64,000 nucleotides of DNA from Galdieria sulphuraria (lineage: Eukaryota; Rhodophyta; Bangiophyceae; Galdieriales; Galdieriaceae). The stretch lies in NCBI RefSeq assembly GCF_000341285.1, contig NW_005178462.1, positions 69,890-133,889 of the forward strand, written 5' to 3'. Shown here piece by piece: positions 45,227 through 55,462 of the stretch. How positions within the stretch are numbered: position 1 is the first letter of the stretch; the number at the start of each line of letters is the position of its first letter. Position numbers and translations under genes: made by a program. The notes below the pieces were generated by a model, which saw only the letters and a program-made list of their open reading frames with translations, searched no databases and had not been told where the DNA came from.

Positions 45227-46585
45227 ATGGGAAAAGAGAAACAACACGTTTCCATTGTCGTAATTGGTCACGTCGACTCTGGAAAGTCCACGACGACTGG
45301 ACATCTCATCTACAAGTGTGGAGGTATTGATAAGAGAGCCATTGAGAAGTTCGAAAAGGAAGCGGCGGAAATGGGCAAAGGGTCTTTCAAGTATGCGTGG
45401 GTTTTGGACAAACTTAAGGCTGAGAGAGAGCGAGGAATTACTATTGACATTGCTCTCTGGAAGTTCGAGACCGAAAAATATTTCTTTACCATTATTGACG
45501 CCCCTGGACATCGTGACTTTATTAAGAATATGATTACTGGTACCTCTCAAGCTGACTTGGGTATTTTGGTGGTTGCTTCTCCTCCTGGTGAATTTGAAGC
45601 CGGAATTTCTCAAAACGGTCAGACAAGAGAACACGCACTCTTGGCATATACTTTGGGGGTACGCCAATTAATTGTTGCCGTTAACAAAATGGACGACAAA
45701 AACGTCAATTGGTCGAAGGATCGTTATGACGAAATTTCCAAGGAAATGGACTTGTACTTGAAGAAAGTCGGATACAATCCTGCCAAGGTTCCGAAGATCC
45801 CAGTGTCTGGTTGGACTGGAGACAATCTGTTTGAGAAAGTGTCCGCAGATCATCCTCTCGGAAAGTGGTACAAGGGACCTTGTCTCTTGGAGGCTCTGGA
45901 TATGATTGAGCCACCTACTCGTCCAGTAGATAAGCCTCTACGTCTCCCTCTTCAGGATGTTTATAAGATTGGAGGTATTGGAACTGTACCAGTTGGACGT
46001 GTAGAAACTGGTGTTCTTAAACCAGGCATGGTGGTTACGTTTGCTCCTGTTGGTTTAACCACCGAAGTGAAGTCTGTTGAAATGCATCACGAATCTATTC
46101 CAGAAGCTCAACCTGGTGACAACGTCGGCTTTAACGTGAAGAATGTATCTGTGAAAGAGTTGAAACGTGGTTACGTTGCTGGTGACAGTAAGAATGACCC
46201 ACCAAAAGGTTGCGAGTATTTCCGTGCGCAAGTTATTATTCTTAATCATCCTGGAGAGATTCATGCTGGATATACCCCTGTACTTGATTGCCACACAAGC
46301 CATATCGCATGTCGTTTTGCAGAGCTAGAGAAAAAAATGGATCGTCGCTCAGGAAAGACAGTTGAAGAGAATCCGAAAGCAATCAAGTCGGGAGATGCGG
46401 CTATGGTGAAGATGATTCCTTCCAAGCCCATGTGTGTGGAAACTTTCACAGACTATCCACCTTTGGGTCGTTTTGCTGTGAGAGATATGAGACAAACTGT
46501 GGCTGTTGGTGTTATTAAGGAGGTGGAGAAGAAAGAAGTTGAAGGAAAGACTACGAAGGCTGCCGCAAAGGCACAGAAGAAGTAA
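45227..46585 (+). CDS. EEF1A: Elongation factor 1-alpha (eEF1A)
   Basis: GTPase that brings aminoacyl-tRNA to the ribosome. Uninterrupted coding exon of 452 aa. G1 [10 protein letters not shown]3 DAPGH, G4 NKMD and the effector region [13 protein letters not shown] are complete, as are domain II and III landmarks ([58 protein letters not shown]). Codon use is skewed to GGT, CGT, GTT and AAG, as expected for a very highly expressed gene. The leader probably contains a 50-nt intron. With eEF1B at the start of the window, both halves of the exchange pair are present. Confidence 0.98.
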   Translation: MGKEKQHVSIVVIGHVDSGKSTTTGHLIYKCGGIDKRAIEKFEKEAAEMGKGSFKYAWVLDKLKAERERGITIDIALWKFETEKYFFTIIDAPGHRDFIKNMITGTSQADLGILVVASPPGEFEAGISQNGQTREHALLAYTLGVRQLIVAVNKMDDKNVNWSKDRYDEISKEMDLYLKKVGYNPAKVPKIPVSGWTGDNLFEKVSADHPLGKWYKGPCLLEALDMIEPPTRPVDKPLRLPLQDVYKIGGIGTVPVGRVETGVLKPGMVVTFAPVGLTTEVKSVEMHHESIPEAQPGDNVGFNVKNVSVKELKRGYVAGDSKNDPPKGCEYFRAQVIILNHPGEIHAGYTPVLDCHTSHIACRFAELEKKMDRRSGKTVEENPKAIKSGDAAMVKMIPSKPMCVETFTDYPPLGRFAVRDMRQTVAVGVIKEVEKKEVEGKTTKAAAKAQKK

Positions 46586-46789
46586 ATTCGTGGAATATTT
46601 CATAAAATTTATGTCTTTTGCTTTCCACATATGAAGTTTTTAGTAACTTGTTTGTTGAGTGTTTTGTCCAATTAAAGAGGAGACAGGTTCGTATGGAAAG
46701 CATTCCATGTTGTCATCAATAAAGTTTTGAGTTTGTGGATTTGTCAAGAAGCATCTTAACAGGAACTATAACCTCTCGTTTATTCAATA

Positions 46790-47278
46790 CTATTTGCTGT
46801 TTGCGGAAAATACAAACTCCTCCCAAAACTTCTCAAAGCGCTTAGAACCTACTTGTACGTATTCCAAACTAGTGAATCGTTCAAACTGGAATTCACCGAG
46901 AATTATAAACTTCACAAACCTCGCAACATCTCCATTGGGTCTAACTAGTCTAGTATCCATGGGAAAATCATCTCTGCGGCCAAAATTCTTGTCTTTCAGG
47001 TACCAAAGAGGCCCGGAAGCTATCCAATAGTTAGATTTACAGAAACATGCAAGAAAAATAAATATATATCCCTACTTCCCCTAGAAGATGTGTTATCTAT
47101 CAACGAATGAAACTGGAAAGGTCTTCCTTTGTAGGAGTCATCACTAAAACCCCATTCCATGATTTCCAAGAGCTGCACAAAACCCAAGTTTTTTCACCAC
47201 AAGGCAAGAGGATTGTAAACTTACTTTGGCTTGTGCTGCTTCTCGGCGAAATGCGAACGAGTTACTTAGATTGAACAT
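46790..47278 (-). CDS. Unrecognised three-exon protein, 126 aa
   Basis: Found by joining short exons: 47225-47278, 47076-47172 and 46790-47019. All junctions are GT-AG, the introns are 52 and 56 nt, and the frame is open throughout. The protein reads FRREAAQAK, then LLEIMEWGFSDDSYKGRPFQ, then SGPLWYLKDKNFGRRDDFP, RPNGDVARFVKFI and a Phe/Glu-rich end. It is soluble, with no leader, membrane segment or cysteine motif. I cannot name a family. Splicing restoring a long, composition-normal frame three times argues that it is real. Its start is 109 bp from the divergent MRM1-like methyltransferase, and it is convergent with eEF1A (204 bp). Confidence 0.7.
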
Positions 47279-47387
47279 ATTATTCTCACTAGCCTTTGGA
47301 GCCTTTCTAGGAATACGCTTCCAAAACAATAGAGCAATCAATCTCGAACTTTTCGCTCCGTGGATTTTACCCAACGGTACTTATTCG

Positions 47388-48437
47388 ATGTGCTTATTAT
47401 GTAATTGCAACAAACTGTCGTTTCTCAATGCGACGAACCGAATATTCCTTGAAAGACTTAAGTTTTCAAACCTAGCAAAGAAGGCAAGGACTCCTTCAGT
47501 GCCTTGTAGACGATGGCATGCAAAGACAAACAGTGCACCGAGAGCTGGAAAAGGTGCTATTTGGGAACACAAAGACAAAAGTCCAATCTTATCAGAAACA
47601 GACTCTACACTTAGTTCACTGCAAAAAGCAATGAAAAGTGGCGATGACTTCATTTATGGTGTCACTCCTGTTTATGCAGCACTCACAGTCAAAACGAGAA
47701 ATCCTATCAGATGTCTGTACTTGCAAGAAAATGCGGACTTTTCAAAACGAAAAGATGCTGCCTTGCTGCAAAAGATTGTGCAACTGGCAGAAGAAGCTAA
47801 TATACCCTCAAAGACGCTAAACAAAGGAGACTTGAATAACTTGTCTGGACAAAGACCGCATCAAGGCATCATTTTACAAGCTGCACCACTACAACTGGAA
47901 TATATTGAGCAACTACCGTCAACTGGATTGTCTCCAGATGAAGCAGCACCAATCTGGTTGGCACTTGACGAGGTTATGGACCCTCAGAACTTGGGTTCTC
48001 TTCTAAGAACCGCTTGCTTCTTGGGAATAACTGGAGTAGCTATCTGCGACAAGAACTCTGCACCTCTAACTGGCACAGTTTCGAAGGCATCCGCTGGGGC
48101 TATGGAACTTATGACCATTCACGCTGTTCGCAATATGAGCAGGTTTTTACAAAACTCTCAACGACAAGGTTGGTATATTTTAGGGGCGTCTATGGAAAAA
48201 GAAACAGTGAATATCGAAAATATACATCCTTCTGTTCCGGTTGTACTCGTTCTTGGAAGTGAAGGCTTCGGTTTGCGAACAAACGTGCAAAATGTATGTA
48301 ACGGCTTTGTTGCTATTCAACAAAGAATTTCGACTAGTTGCAACAATAACGTCGCTTTGAGTCTTATCGATTCTCTCAACGTAGGTGTTGCTGGAGGAAT
48401 ACTGATGGAACAGTTGCGAGCTTCAAGAGATAATTAG
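47388..48437 (+). CDS. MRM1: SpoU/TrmH-family RNA 2'-O-methyltransferase, MRM1-like
   Basis: SAM-dependent methylation of a ribose, probably in organellar large-subunit rRNA. Single exon, 349 aa from the first ATG at 47388. The first ~55 residues are basic and Asn/Arg/Ser-rich, a likely mitochondrial or plastid leader. A substrate-binding domain follows (DDFIYGVTPVYAAL). The SPOUT knot then carries WLALDEVMDPQNLGSLLRTA, VVLVLGSEGFGLR and CNNNVALSLIDSLNVGVAGGIL, the three family motifs. It matches mitochondrial MRM1 and bacterial RlmB in layout. The final target base is inference. Confidence 0.9.
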   Translation: MCLLCNCNKLSFLNATNRIFLERLKFSNLAKKARTPSVPCRRWHAKTNSAPRAGKGAIWEHKDKSPILSETDSTLSSLQKAMKSGDDFIYGVTPVYAALTVKTRNPIRCLYLQENADFSKRKDAALLQKIVQLAEEANIPSKTLNKGDLNNLSGQRPHQGIILQAAPLQLEYIEQLPSTGLSPDEAAPIWLALDEVMDPQNLGSLLRTACFLGITGVAICDKNSAPLTGTVSKASAGAMELMTIHAVRNMSRFLQNSQRQGWYILGASMEKETVNIENIHPSVPVVLVLGSEGFGLRTNVQNVCNGFVAIQQRISTSCNNNVALSLIDSLNVGVAGGILMEQLRASRDN

Positions 48438-48503
48438 GAAAACTGATAAAGCCTTTTTCCACTTGAATTTGTAGTGCAACTGTTACGACAGACTTTCTAC
48501 TTA

Positions 48504-49022
48504 TTATTCCTTCTTTGCTTCTTGGTTGGGATAAGATGAATACCCTTCTTTGTTGTTCGCCTCTGTCTCAGGAGCTATATTCTTTTTCCTTAGCTGCACC
48601 TTTTCAAACTTGATGGTCTCTTCCGTATATCCTATAAAACCCCAAGAAGATGGTTTACCTTTTTCTGCTTCCTGTTCAATACTTTCGTCTACAACACTTG
48701 CAATCAAACCAAACGAAGAAGGTTATGTTTCCAGTGTCTTACCTTGATCTCCAAACAATAAAATAGTGCCTAATGGCTTATCGAAAGTACCTTGAAATAC
48801 TTCATTTCCAATTTGCAAGAACGGTCTTCCTTCCTCCAACCCCTAAAAGCACAGAAACAGGTTAAGTGCTTTTCTTTAAACGCTGCAACTTACAATAAGT
48901 CGGAAATCAGTAGCATTTGACGACAGACATTTTGTCGTTTGGGGAAGTTTCAACAGAACATACTCTTCTAGAATACTTTCTTCTGTGGTATTGTCTTCTT
49001 TGCTTTCAGTGGGAAGAACCAT
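48504..49022 (-). CDS. GTF3C6: TFIIIC small subunit (GTF3C6 / tau55-like)
   Basis: Likely subunit of the RNA polymerase III factor TFIIIC, which binds tRNA-gene promoters. Exons are 48894-49022, 48743-48842 and 48504-48688, giving 137 aa. The core is EEYVLLKLP, then GLEEGRPFLQIGNEVFQGTFDKPLGTILLFG, which parallels human GTF3C6 (ERPILQVDSCVFAGEYEDTLGT). The last exon continues IKFEKVQLRKKNI before a hydrophilic tail. The third exon uses the acceptor at 48689-48690 because the nearer AG gives an immediate stop. The match is over ~75 residues, so I am fairly but not fully sure. Confidence 0.78.
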
Positions 49023-49055
49023 GGCATGTGAACCCCTATAAAGATTGACCAATCT

Positions 49056-49492
49056 TTATTTCATATATAAAGAAAAACAGATGATAGATGAAAGGTTTTT
49101 ATTTATGACGACGACCATATCTACTTCAAGGTCCTCAATTCTCGATAAGACTTTCTGAAGACCAAAAAGATATATATTCGGACTTGCAGTGAGAACGACT
49201 GCATCTTTACACTTTGGATGCTTGAATGTTGCAATTTTTAGGGAAGGGTCGAACAATGGATCTGCATTGAATGGGCATTGCCGTGACATGCAAAGATGCA
49301 GCTGAACTTTAAATAGTGAGGCAAACAATGTGAGATACGCATTTTCGTGTGAAGAACATTTGAACTATCAAATGGGAGCTCTTGGTTTCTTTCAAAGAAC
49401 TCTCTCATCAGGAAGAAACAAGGAAGTACGTTTTGAATGATTAAGAGATAATAAGTGTACTTAAGAGGCCTAGGTATATCCATTGCTTGCAT
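49056..49492 (-). CDS. Un-named small protein, possibly two-exon
   Basis: Exons 49430-49492 and 49056-49364 join in frame to give 123 aa. The body includes FKVQLHLCMSRQCPF, then ATFKHPKCKDAVVLTASPNIYLFG and LSRIEDLEVDMVVVI. The spacing faintly recalls one repeat of a TATA-binding-protein fold (a PK.xAL.F..G.I...G pattern), but that is weak. A second frame at 49238-49492 competes for the same DNA, so the model is uncertain. Its stop is 33 bp from the start of the TFIIIC6 gene on the same strand, and its start is 20 bp from the divergent small gene at 49513. Confidence 0.35.
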
Positions 49493-49512
49493 GCGTCTCT
49501 TTGTCTTTAGTT

Positions 49513-49707
49513 ATGGCAACTTTCCTGTCTGTTGATCAACTGCTGCATAATCCATCCGTAGTGTGGAAAAAATCTGAGAGGGAAGCTTTTGCTCGTAATG
49601 AACTGGAGAAGAAGGAGAGATGGTCTCTTCTGTTCCTGCGAAAGTTTCGCGAACATCCTGTAACTATCTTTGATCCCTTAGCTTTTCATAAGGAGAACAA
49701 GTCATAA
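49513..49707 (+). CDS. Small hypothetical protein, 64 aa
   Basis: Open frame from the ATG at 49513, preceded by TTTAG, which could be an acceptor for an unseen exon. It encodes a charged helical protein (FLSVDQLLHNPSVVWKK, then FARNELEKKERWSLLFLRKF). No leader, membrane segment or motif. It fills the gap between a divergent small gene and the convergent XPB gene (62 bp between stops). It could be the last exon of a larger gene or spurious. Confidence 0.4.
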   Translation: MATFLSVDQLLHNPSVVWKKSEREAFARNELEKKERWSLLFLRKFREHPVTIFDPLAFHKENKS

Positions 49708-49769
49708 AAATGATATGTAAATAAATGTTCATCTTGATTTCAAAGAAAGTAATATTTATCCCGATGAAA

Positions 49770-52245
49770 TCATTTCTTTGATAATCTCTTCCTAAACAGA
49801 GGATGATGGATTACTTTTCGTTCAAATATAGAAGAAACATTTTTCGTCTGCGCAGTATCATACTCCCGATAGACTAAACCATCTGCTCCACTTAATTTTC
49901 TAAGTGACCGATTCGTTCTTTTCGTCAACTGCCGTCCATCCTTTGAAAGAATTCTGGCAACATCTCCACTCGGATCTGAATCTTCAACAAACTCTTCTTC
50001 CGTTTCTTTTTCATCAGCAGCCAACACAGCCGCTAATAGACTCAACTGCTCCTCCTTCCGATAATACGCCAAATGATGTCTTTCTTCTTGCATCCCTTCC
50101 AAATGAGTAATAACTTGAAAGCTATAGCCTTGCTCAATTAAAAATTGTTGTCTCTTGGATGAATAATACATTTCTTGAGTGTCCGTGCTCACTAGTGAAT
50201 AAAAATAAGCATTGAAATGCTGGCCGCTTCGAGGCTTCGGCCTTAAAATTCTACCTAGCCGCTGTGCTTCTTGTCTTCGAGATCCATAATGTGAAGATAT
50301 CTGAATAATGACATTGGCTTCGGGCAAATCTATACTCGTGTCTCCTACTTTAGAAATAAATATAGTTCCCAATGCGGGATTATTTTGAAACTGGTAAAAT
50401 ATTCTCATTCTTTCGGCTTGGGAAGTCGGACCATAAATAAAAGGGCGAGCCAGTCTTCGGGCATACGTTCTCAAAGCAAAAATATTATCCGAAAATACGA
50501 TAATCTTGTCTCCTCTATTTTCATGGAATCGAATTAAAAAGTCGGTGGTCTGAAACTTGTTTGGATTCATCGTATACAACAGCTTTCTTTTGGCAGAATT
50601 CTGAATGAGATATTCTCTATAGAATTCAGCAGTCATTGGACACCATACTTCAGCACATTGCACAGTTGCCAAATAGCCGTTTTGCTGTAAATCAAGCCTA
50701 GAAAAGAATGTAAACACAAAAAAGAGGTAAAACGAATAAAGTAACCAACCAATTTGCTTCATACAACTTTGGACCAATTAAAAAATTAACATCTTCAATC
50801 TTTTCATCTTCTCTGACCAACGTTGCGGTCAAACCTAATTTGCAATGTGCTTTGATAACTCCCAAAACTTTTCGAAACATATTTGCTGGAACGACATGAA
50901 CTTCATCCAGCAAAATAAGACCCCATTCTCTACTACGCATCTCTTCCAAGATTTCTTGCGACTCTCTTGAACGTTTGCCTCCAAAAGCCACCATGGTATA
51001 AGTAGTTATTGTGACACTGCCCAACCAGCCACTATCCTTTTTAACCTTTATATCGGCAGTAAAACGAGAAATGTTTTTGTCATCGATAGTGCTCCATAAC
51101 AAAAATTGATGTCGCCACTGTTCCACAGAAACTGCAGAGGTACAAAGAACTAATGTCGGTTTCTTTATGGTACAAGCAGCAACAACTCCCACCAACGTCT
51201 TCCCTGCACCACAAGGTAACACAATGACTCCTGATCTTGCCAAACCATTTCCAAACATTTTCGAAAGCGACTTTTCTTGATAAGGACGCACCTGGGTTGT
51301 TGCTTTCAGATCCATCTCTATATTCGGATTTCTAATATCGTTACGAAAGTCATATTCTTCCAACAGAGGATAATCTAATTCAATACATCGACGTTTCACG
51401 TGCTCAACTTTTTCCGCAATTATTTCTATTCCAAGTACCTCTGAAGAACCTTTCAAGCCCCTTTGTTCAGAATACGGCTCATCGAGATCATCTTCTTCCA
51501 AGGCTCTTTCAATATTGTGTACCAAATCGTCATCTTTTAGCAATGAACCATTTTTTACTTCCGTTAAAGCAAGATTCTTCTGTTCCAACAACCCCATTGT
51601 TGTTCGCGCACAACATTCAGCCAGCAAAGGATCCTTCAGTAGCGTATCTAACACTGTTGAAAAGCGACTTTGAATATAATAAATATTTCGATGTAAAACA
51701 AGTTTTGCCTTTCCATATGTCTTTGTGCTCGAGGTTATCAATTCCACAATTTCTTTAGGTAAGGTTGTCTTGCATAGACGTTCCAGAACTCTGATAATAG
51801 TTTCGGTTTCGAGGCCTACAGAAACTGCTGCGTAAAGAGAGTATGGCGTTATCATATATTCGTGAATAAACTCTGGTCTACTTGCAGGTTCAGAAACTGC
51901 AACCAAAAAGTCATAAGCTTGCTTGTAAAGCGGAGAAAAAGTCTCTAGAAATATCTTTCCTGAAGGACAAACCCACAAAGGTCGTCTTTCGTGGTCAACC
52001 TTTAGTTTTAACTGTGAAAAATCTGCCAGGTTTGGAATACCAGTCTGCTCTGTAGACGCCACTTTGTTGTTTGGTTCTTCTCTTTCGGCAAAGGAATACA
52101 GAGCTTGTTTCGGCAATGGCATGGAAACTGTGTCATCTTCATCTTGGTCCCTCTCATCCTCGGTTAGTTGAGACTTTGTTTCCAAGTCTTTCAACGCTGC
52201 CTGTCTACCGCGTTTTCTAACCTTGCGTTGTATTTCCACATTCAT
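49770..52245 (-). CDS. ERCC3: XPB/ERCC3 DNA helicase, TFIIH subunit
   Basis: ATP-dependent translocase of TFIIH, opening promoters and damaged DNA for transcription and nucleotide excision repair. Exons are 50750-52245 and 49770-50697, giving 807 aa. An N-terminal domain ([14 protein letters not shown]) is followed by the RecA1 lobe with VRPYQEKSL, Walker [11 protein letters not shown] and the XPB-type DEVHVVPA box, then [13 protein letters not shown]. After the 52-nt intron come KIIVFSDNI, the RecA2 lobe with [13 protein letters not shown] and [11 protein letters not shown], and a basic tail ending FRKRLSKK. All helicase motifs are intact. It is somewhat longer than archaeal XPB and close to yeast Ssl2 in layout. 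Confidence 0.97.
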
Positions 52246-52587
52246 TCAAAGCTTCACAAGCTAGTTGTACAGAAACCAATTGCGATTCATTTTGGACAAG
52301 TGGCACAACAACAATATGAATATAGCTACATGACTAAACATATATGGAGAAGAGAACGCTAAAGAAATCATTTCTTTGAAATATTTCATCAACCAATTTA
52401 TATAGTATTGAAACAACACTATCTTTTCAATGGTCATTGGACACAACAATAAACGCTATCTGTAGTAGAGAAACCTAAAAATATCCATACAATAGAGATA
52501 TTCACATCAGAAAACAAACGACAATAATTCATCTAACTCGCACAGAAATAATTAGAGCTATTCTCATATCACTAAAGTACCAAGATA
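52246..52587. other. Intergenic upstream of XPB
   Basis: About 340 bases, presumably the XPB promoter and the 3' flank of the RMND1-family gene. No supported feature. Confidence 0.4.
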
Positions 52588-53865
52588 TCAGAAAAGTTTA
52601 GTTATTTCAAAACCAACCTCAATAGCAATCAGAAGAACGATAAATTGTTCAACGCGATGAGAGCTCGTTGCAGTTAGTTCAGTATTCAAAATATCCAATG
52701 CATCCTTGATTATCTCCATTCTATTATTCAATAGGCGAGTCCTTTTATGAAAATCAACCGTGTTGAAACATTGAGAACGAAGAATTTCTAAATCAGGAAA
52801 CTGCCAAAAAAGATCGGGTGCATCGAGCAGATCGGACAACAGATTCACTCGATATCTAGCAGCTAAAAGTTCGCCTATTCTCTTCTTTATATCCTTCCTG
52901 GACATTCGTATACTTCCAGTCTGTGCAAGCTCCAATGGAAGTTGCCAGGTATTATTTACTAAAGTGTCAATCTCCTCCTCGTATAATAAGAGTTTTACAG
53001 ACTGTGCCAAACAATATGATATTGCCATCAACTCGAGCTTATCATCAATATCCATCAAATGAATTTCATCATTTTCTACTTTTGTTTTAGAAGAACCAGT
53101 ATAATAGTCAAACTCATGATCAAAGTCATGAAGACTGAAAAACGGTGCTTTGGATGTAGAAGCTTTACTAGATAGCGTCATCGCAGTTGCCAACGAAAAT
53201 CTCAAAGTTTCCAGTAACCTATTGAATATTTCGCTCCTTTTATAAAAAGGAACACCCCAAAAGACGAGAGCACCGCTTTCGAAGACAAACAGATGGCCTA
53301 TTGTAGTGGGAGAGGATTTGCTTGTTTCAGATTGAATAACTATAGTCTCTGCTCGATCAGCAGAAGTAGGTTGTACCGACACAGTCGCATGAACGACGTC
53401 ATTGGCATACGGTATCTGTTCAGAGTCTAAAGTGCACTGAGGAAAATTGGAAAGTTCTCGACTGATCACCTGTAAGTCTACATTACTAGGCAGACAATAT
53501 GCTGCGCAGATTCCGATTCCATCATCTTCCAGTACTCTAACAACTTTTCTTGGTTTCTTACGAGCTCTTGCAGCAGCCTGTTTGAGAGCTGGGTTATTAC
53601 CACTCGATTGAGAACCATCTATCTTTTTCCTATTGATTTGCAATCTACTTGTATTTTGCACAGAAGTTGTATCTGAAGAGAAAAAACCTTGAAAACTATT
53701 CATAGCAGATATTCGTCTCCAACGATATGCCTTGACAAATAGTGAATAACTATGTCTTCCTTTATAAAAAGAATACTGGAAAGTTTGAAGCAACGGAAAG
53801 AACATCGACTTGGACATGGACAAGAAAAATAGATTTATGGGGTTCTCATTATGGAATGCTTTCAT
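52588..53865 (-). CDS. RMND1: RMND1/Rmd1 (DUF155) family mitochondrial protein
   Basis: Inner-membrane-associated protein family needed for mitochondrial translation in animals and yeast. Single exon, 425 aa. The N-terminus is basic, Ser/Tyr/Phe-rich and nearly free of acids, a likely mitochondrial leader. The DUF155 core has ICAAYCLPSNVDLQ, HLFVFESGALVFWGVP, LELMAISYCLAQSVKLLLYEEEID and a C-terminal helical region ending in a hydrophobic segment (QFIVLLIAIEVGFEI), the usual membrane anchor. A 46-nt GT-AG intron could replace the last eight codons with an immediate stop, so the exact end is uncertain. It is tandem with the SDS3-like gene (113 bp). Confidence 0.87.
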   Translation of the reverse strand: MKAFHNENPINLFFLSMSKSMFFPLLQTFQYSFYKGRHSYSLFVKAYRWRRISAMNSFQGFFSSDTTSVQNTSRLQINRKKIDGSQSSGNNPALKQAAARARKKPRKVVRVLEDDGIGICAAYCLPSNVDLQVISRELSNFPQCTLDSEQIPYANDVVHATVSVQPTSADRAETIVIQSETSKSSPTTIGHLFVFESGALVFWGVPFYKRSEIFNRLLETLRFSLATAMTLSSKASTSKAPFFSLHDFDHEFDYYTGSSKTKVENDEIHLMDIDDKLELMAISYCLAQSVKLLLYEEEIDTLVNNTWQLPLELAQTGSIRMSRKDIKKRIGELLAARYRVNLLSDLLDAPDLFWQFPDLEILRSQCFNTVDFHKRTRLLNNRMEIIKDALDILNTELTATSSHRVEQFIVLLIAIEVGFEITKLF

Positions 53866-53978
53866 TTTTATGATACGCGATACTCATCAAATGAATGGAG
53901 CTTTTTTTGTTGCAATTCATCAACAACAAATGGTTCAAGTTAATTCATGTTGCAAATTAAAGATATTATAATAACATT

Positions 53979-55256
53979 TTATCTGTTTTTCCCATATGCA
54001 ACTCGTCCCTTTCCCCTTGCCTTCCTTTTACGACCCCGAACATGATAATATGTATGCGATCTCCTTTCCTCTGGTGCACCTTCTGATGCAATTTTATATT
54101 TGCTACCTTCACAAGAATTTACAGTAGTTCCTTTATGGGGAGTAGCACTAATTTCAGCCAAGTCTTCCTTCATCTCATCAGAATCGAGAACAACTCGAAG
54201 TTGGTTCTTTTCTTCATTAGACCGTTTGGTTGCTCTTACCAATCTATTCCAACGACCAGATACTCCTAGCTGAGATAAATGGGCATCTTGATCTGTAACA
54301 CAATTTTGTAAACTCGGAAATAATGTTCCTTCCTTTTCCTGTCCATTTATAAGTTCCTTGCCGCCAACAACATTTCTATTATTATCACTGTTGAAAGGTT
54401 GAAGTGTGCTCCTCGTTCGATGGCCAACATCGTGTCTCCTAAGTCTTAAATAGGAATTGTTCTCATCTCGAACAATTTTATACTTTAGTTCTTCGATTCT
54501 TCTTCTTCTATCAGCATTTTCATATAAAAGTCGAGTAATCAGCAATCTTCTTCCAAGTTCGAACTCCTCTTCTGCCTGTTGACAGTCGTACTCATAGTTT
54601 ATCTTTGCAACCTGAGCATGATATAGCTTGGCACGTTCTGCCTCATAAACTTTTGTCAAATATATCCTCTCTAAGTGCAAGACACGATGACGATATTCCT
54701 CCAATGAACCTGGAACATACTTGCTTTCAGTATTAGAAGAAGTGTTCTTAGTCTTGACAGCTGAGGCGGCTGTTTGTCTTGTAACTTTTTTACTAACATT
54801 TTCTGCAGTTATATTGTCTGAAGATTGATTTGTCTTATTCTCAATTTCCCCTTTTTCTTCTAGCGTATTACTCTTTTCTAGTGTTGTTTCCTTGGAATAG
54901 TCTACCTGTTCCGATTGTTGTTTATCTACAGTTTCTTCCGATTCCACAGTTTTTATATGCATATCTTTATCTTCCTTGGTACTTTCTTTCCCATTGGAAG
55001 GATCTCCTTCGGAGGCAAGATTGGTTTCTTGTTCCAGTTTTGCCACTTGGGGGTTCTCTCTCAACGGTAAAACACCTTCAGTTCGTATTTTACTAACGTC
55101 TTCCACAGCAAGAGTGTTCACCGACGAGCTTTCAATGATTGGACGTTCTTCTTTCTTTTCTGTCAAAGCTATGTTTGGTGCATCGTCTTGCGAGTTTGAA
55201 ATATCCATTCTCCCCCAATCAGAAAACTCTTCATTCAAAAAGGAGTTTCTGAACAT
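53979..55256 (-). CDS. SDS3/BRMS1-like corepressor subunit
   Basis: Probable subunit of a Sin3-type histone deacetylase complex. Single exon, 425 aa from the first ATG at 55256. The N-terminal ~170 residues are Glu/Lys/Thr/Ser-rich and disordered. A long coiled coil (about residues 180-260) reads YRHRVLHLERIYLTKVYEAE, YEYDCQQAEEEFELGRRLL and RRRRIEELKYKI. The ExEFExGRRLL and RRRIEELK segments match the Sds3-like family. The C-terminus is basic and Arg/Lys/Gly-rich (GRKRKARGKGR), probably nuclear or nucleic-acid binding. The assignment rests on the coiled-coil segment only. Confidence 0.6.
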   Translation of the reverse strand: MFRNSFLNEEFSDWGRMDISNSQDDAPNIALTEKKEERPIIESSSVNTLAVEDVSKIRTEGVLPLRENPQVAKLEQETNLASEGDPSNGKESTKEDKDMHIKTVESEETVDKQQSEQVDYSKETTLEKSNTLEEKGEIENKTNQSSDNITAENVSKKVTRQTAASAVKTKNTSSNTESKYVPGSLEEYRHRVLHLERIYLTKVYEAERAKLYHAQVAKINYEYDCQQAEEEFELGRRLLITRLLYENADRRRRIEELKYKIVRDENNSYLRLRRHDVGHRTRSTLQPFNSDNNRNVVGGKELINGQEKEGTLFPSLQNCVTDQDAHLSQLGVSGRWNRLVRATKRSNEEKNQLRVVLDSDEMKEDLAEISATPHKGTTVNSCEGSKYKIASEGAPEERRSHTYYHVRGRKRKARGKGRVAYGKNR

Positions 55257-55462
55257 ATAACGAATGTTTCGACTCTGGGTACAAAAGGAAGAATGTATTT
55301 GAAACAATAATAGAAAAAATGGATATCACTACAAGGACAAGTATGATGATTGTGCAAGTCGTTTTAAATGGACACTAGTGAGAATTGTAGAAAAGTGACT
55401 TTTCATTAAAATCTTTACGTGTTTTGGAGAAATTCATTTGTCCACGTCGTCTTTGAACGCAA

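Noticed and set aside
47226-47387. An extended N-terminus for the MRM1-like methyltransferase
   Set aside because: The upstream part has no ATG, and its bases encode exon 1 of the divergent unknown gene on the other strand.
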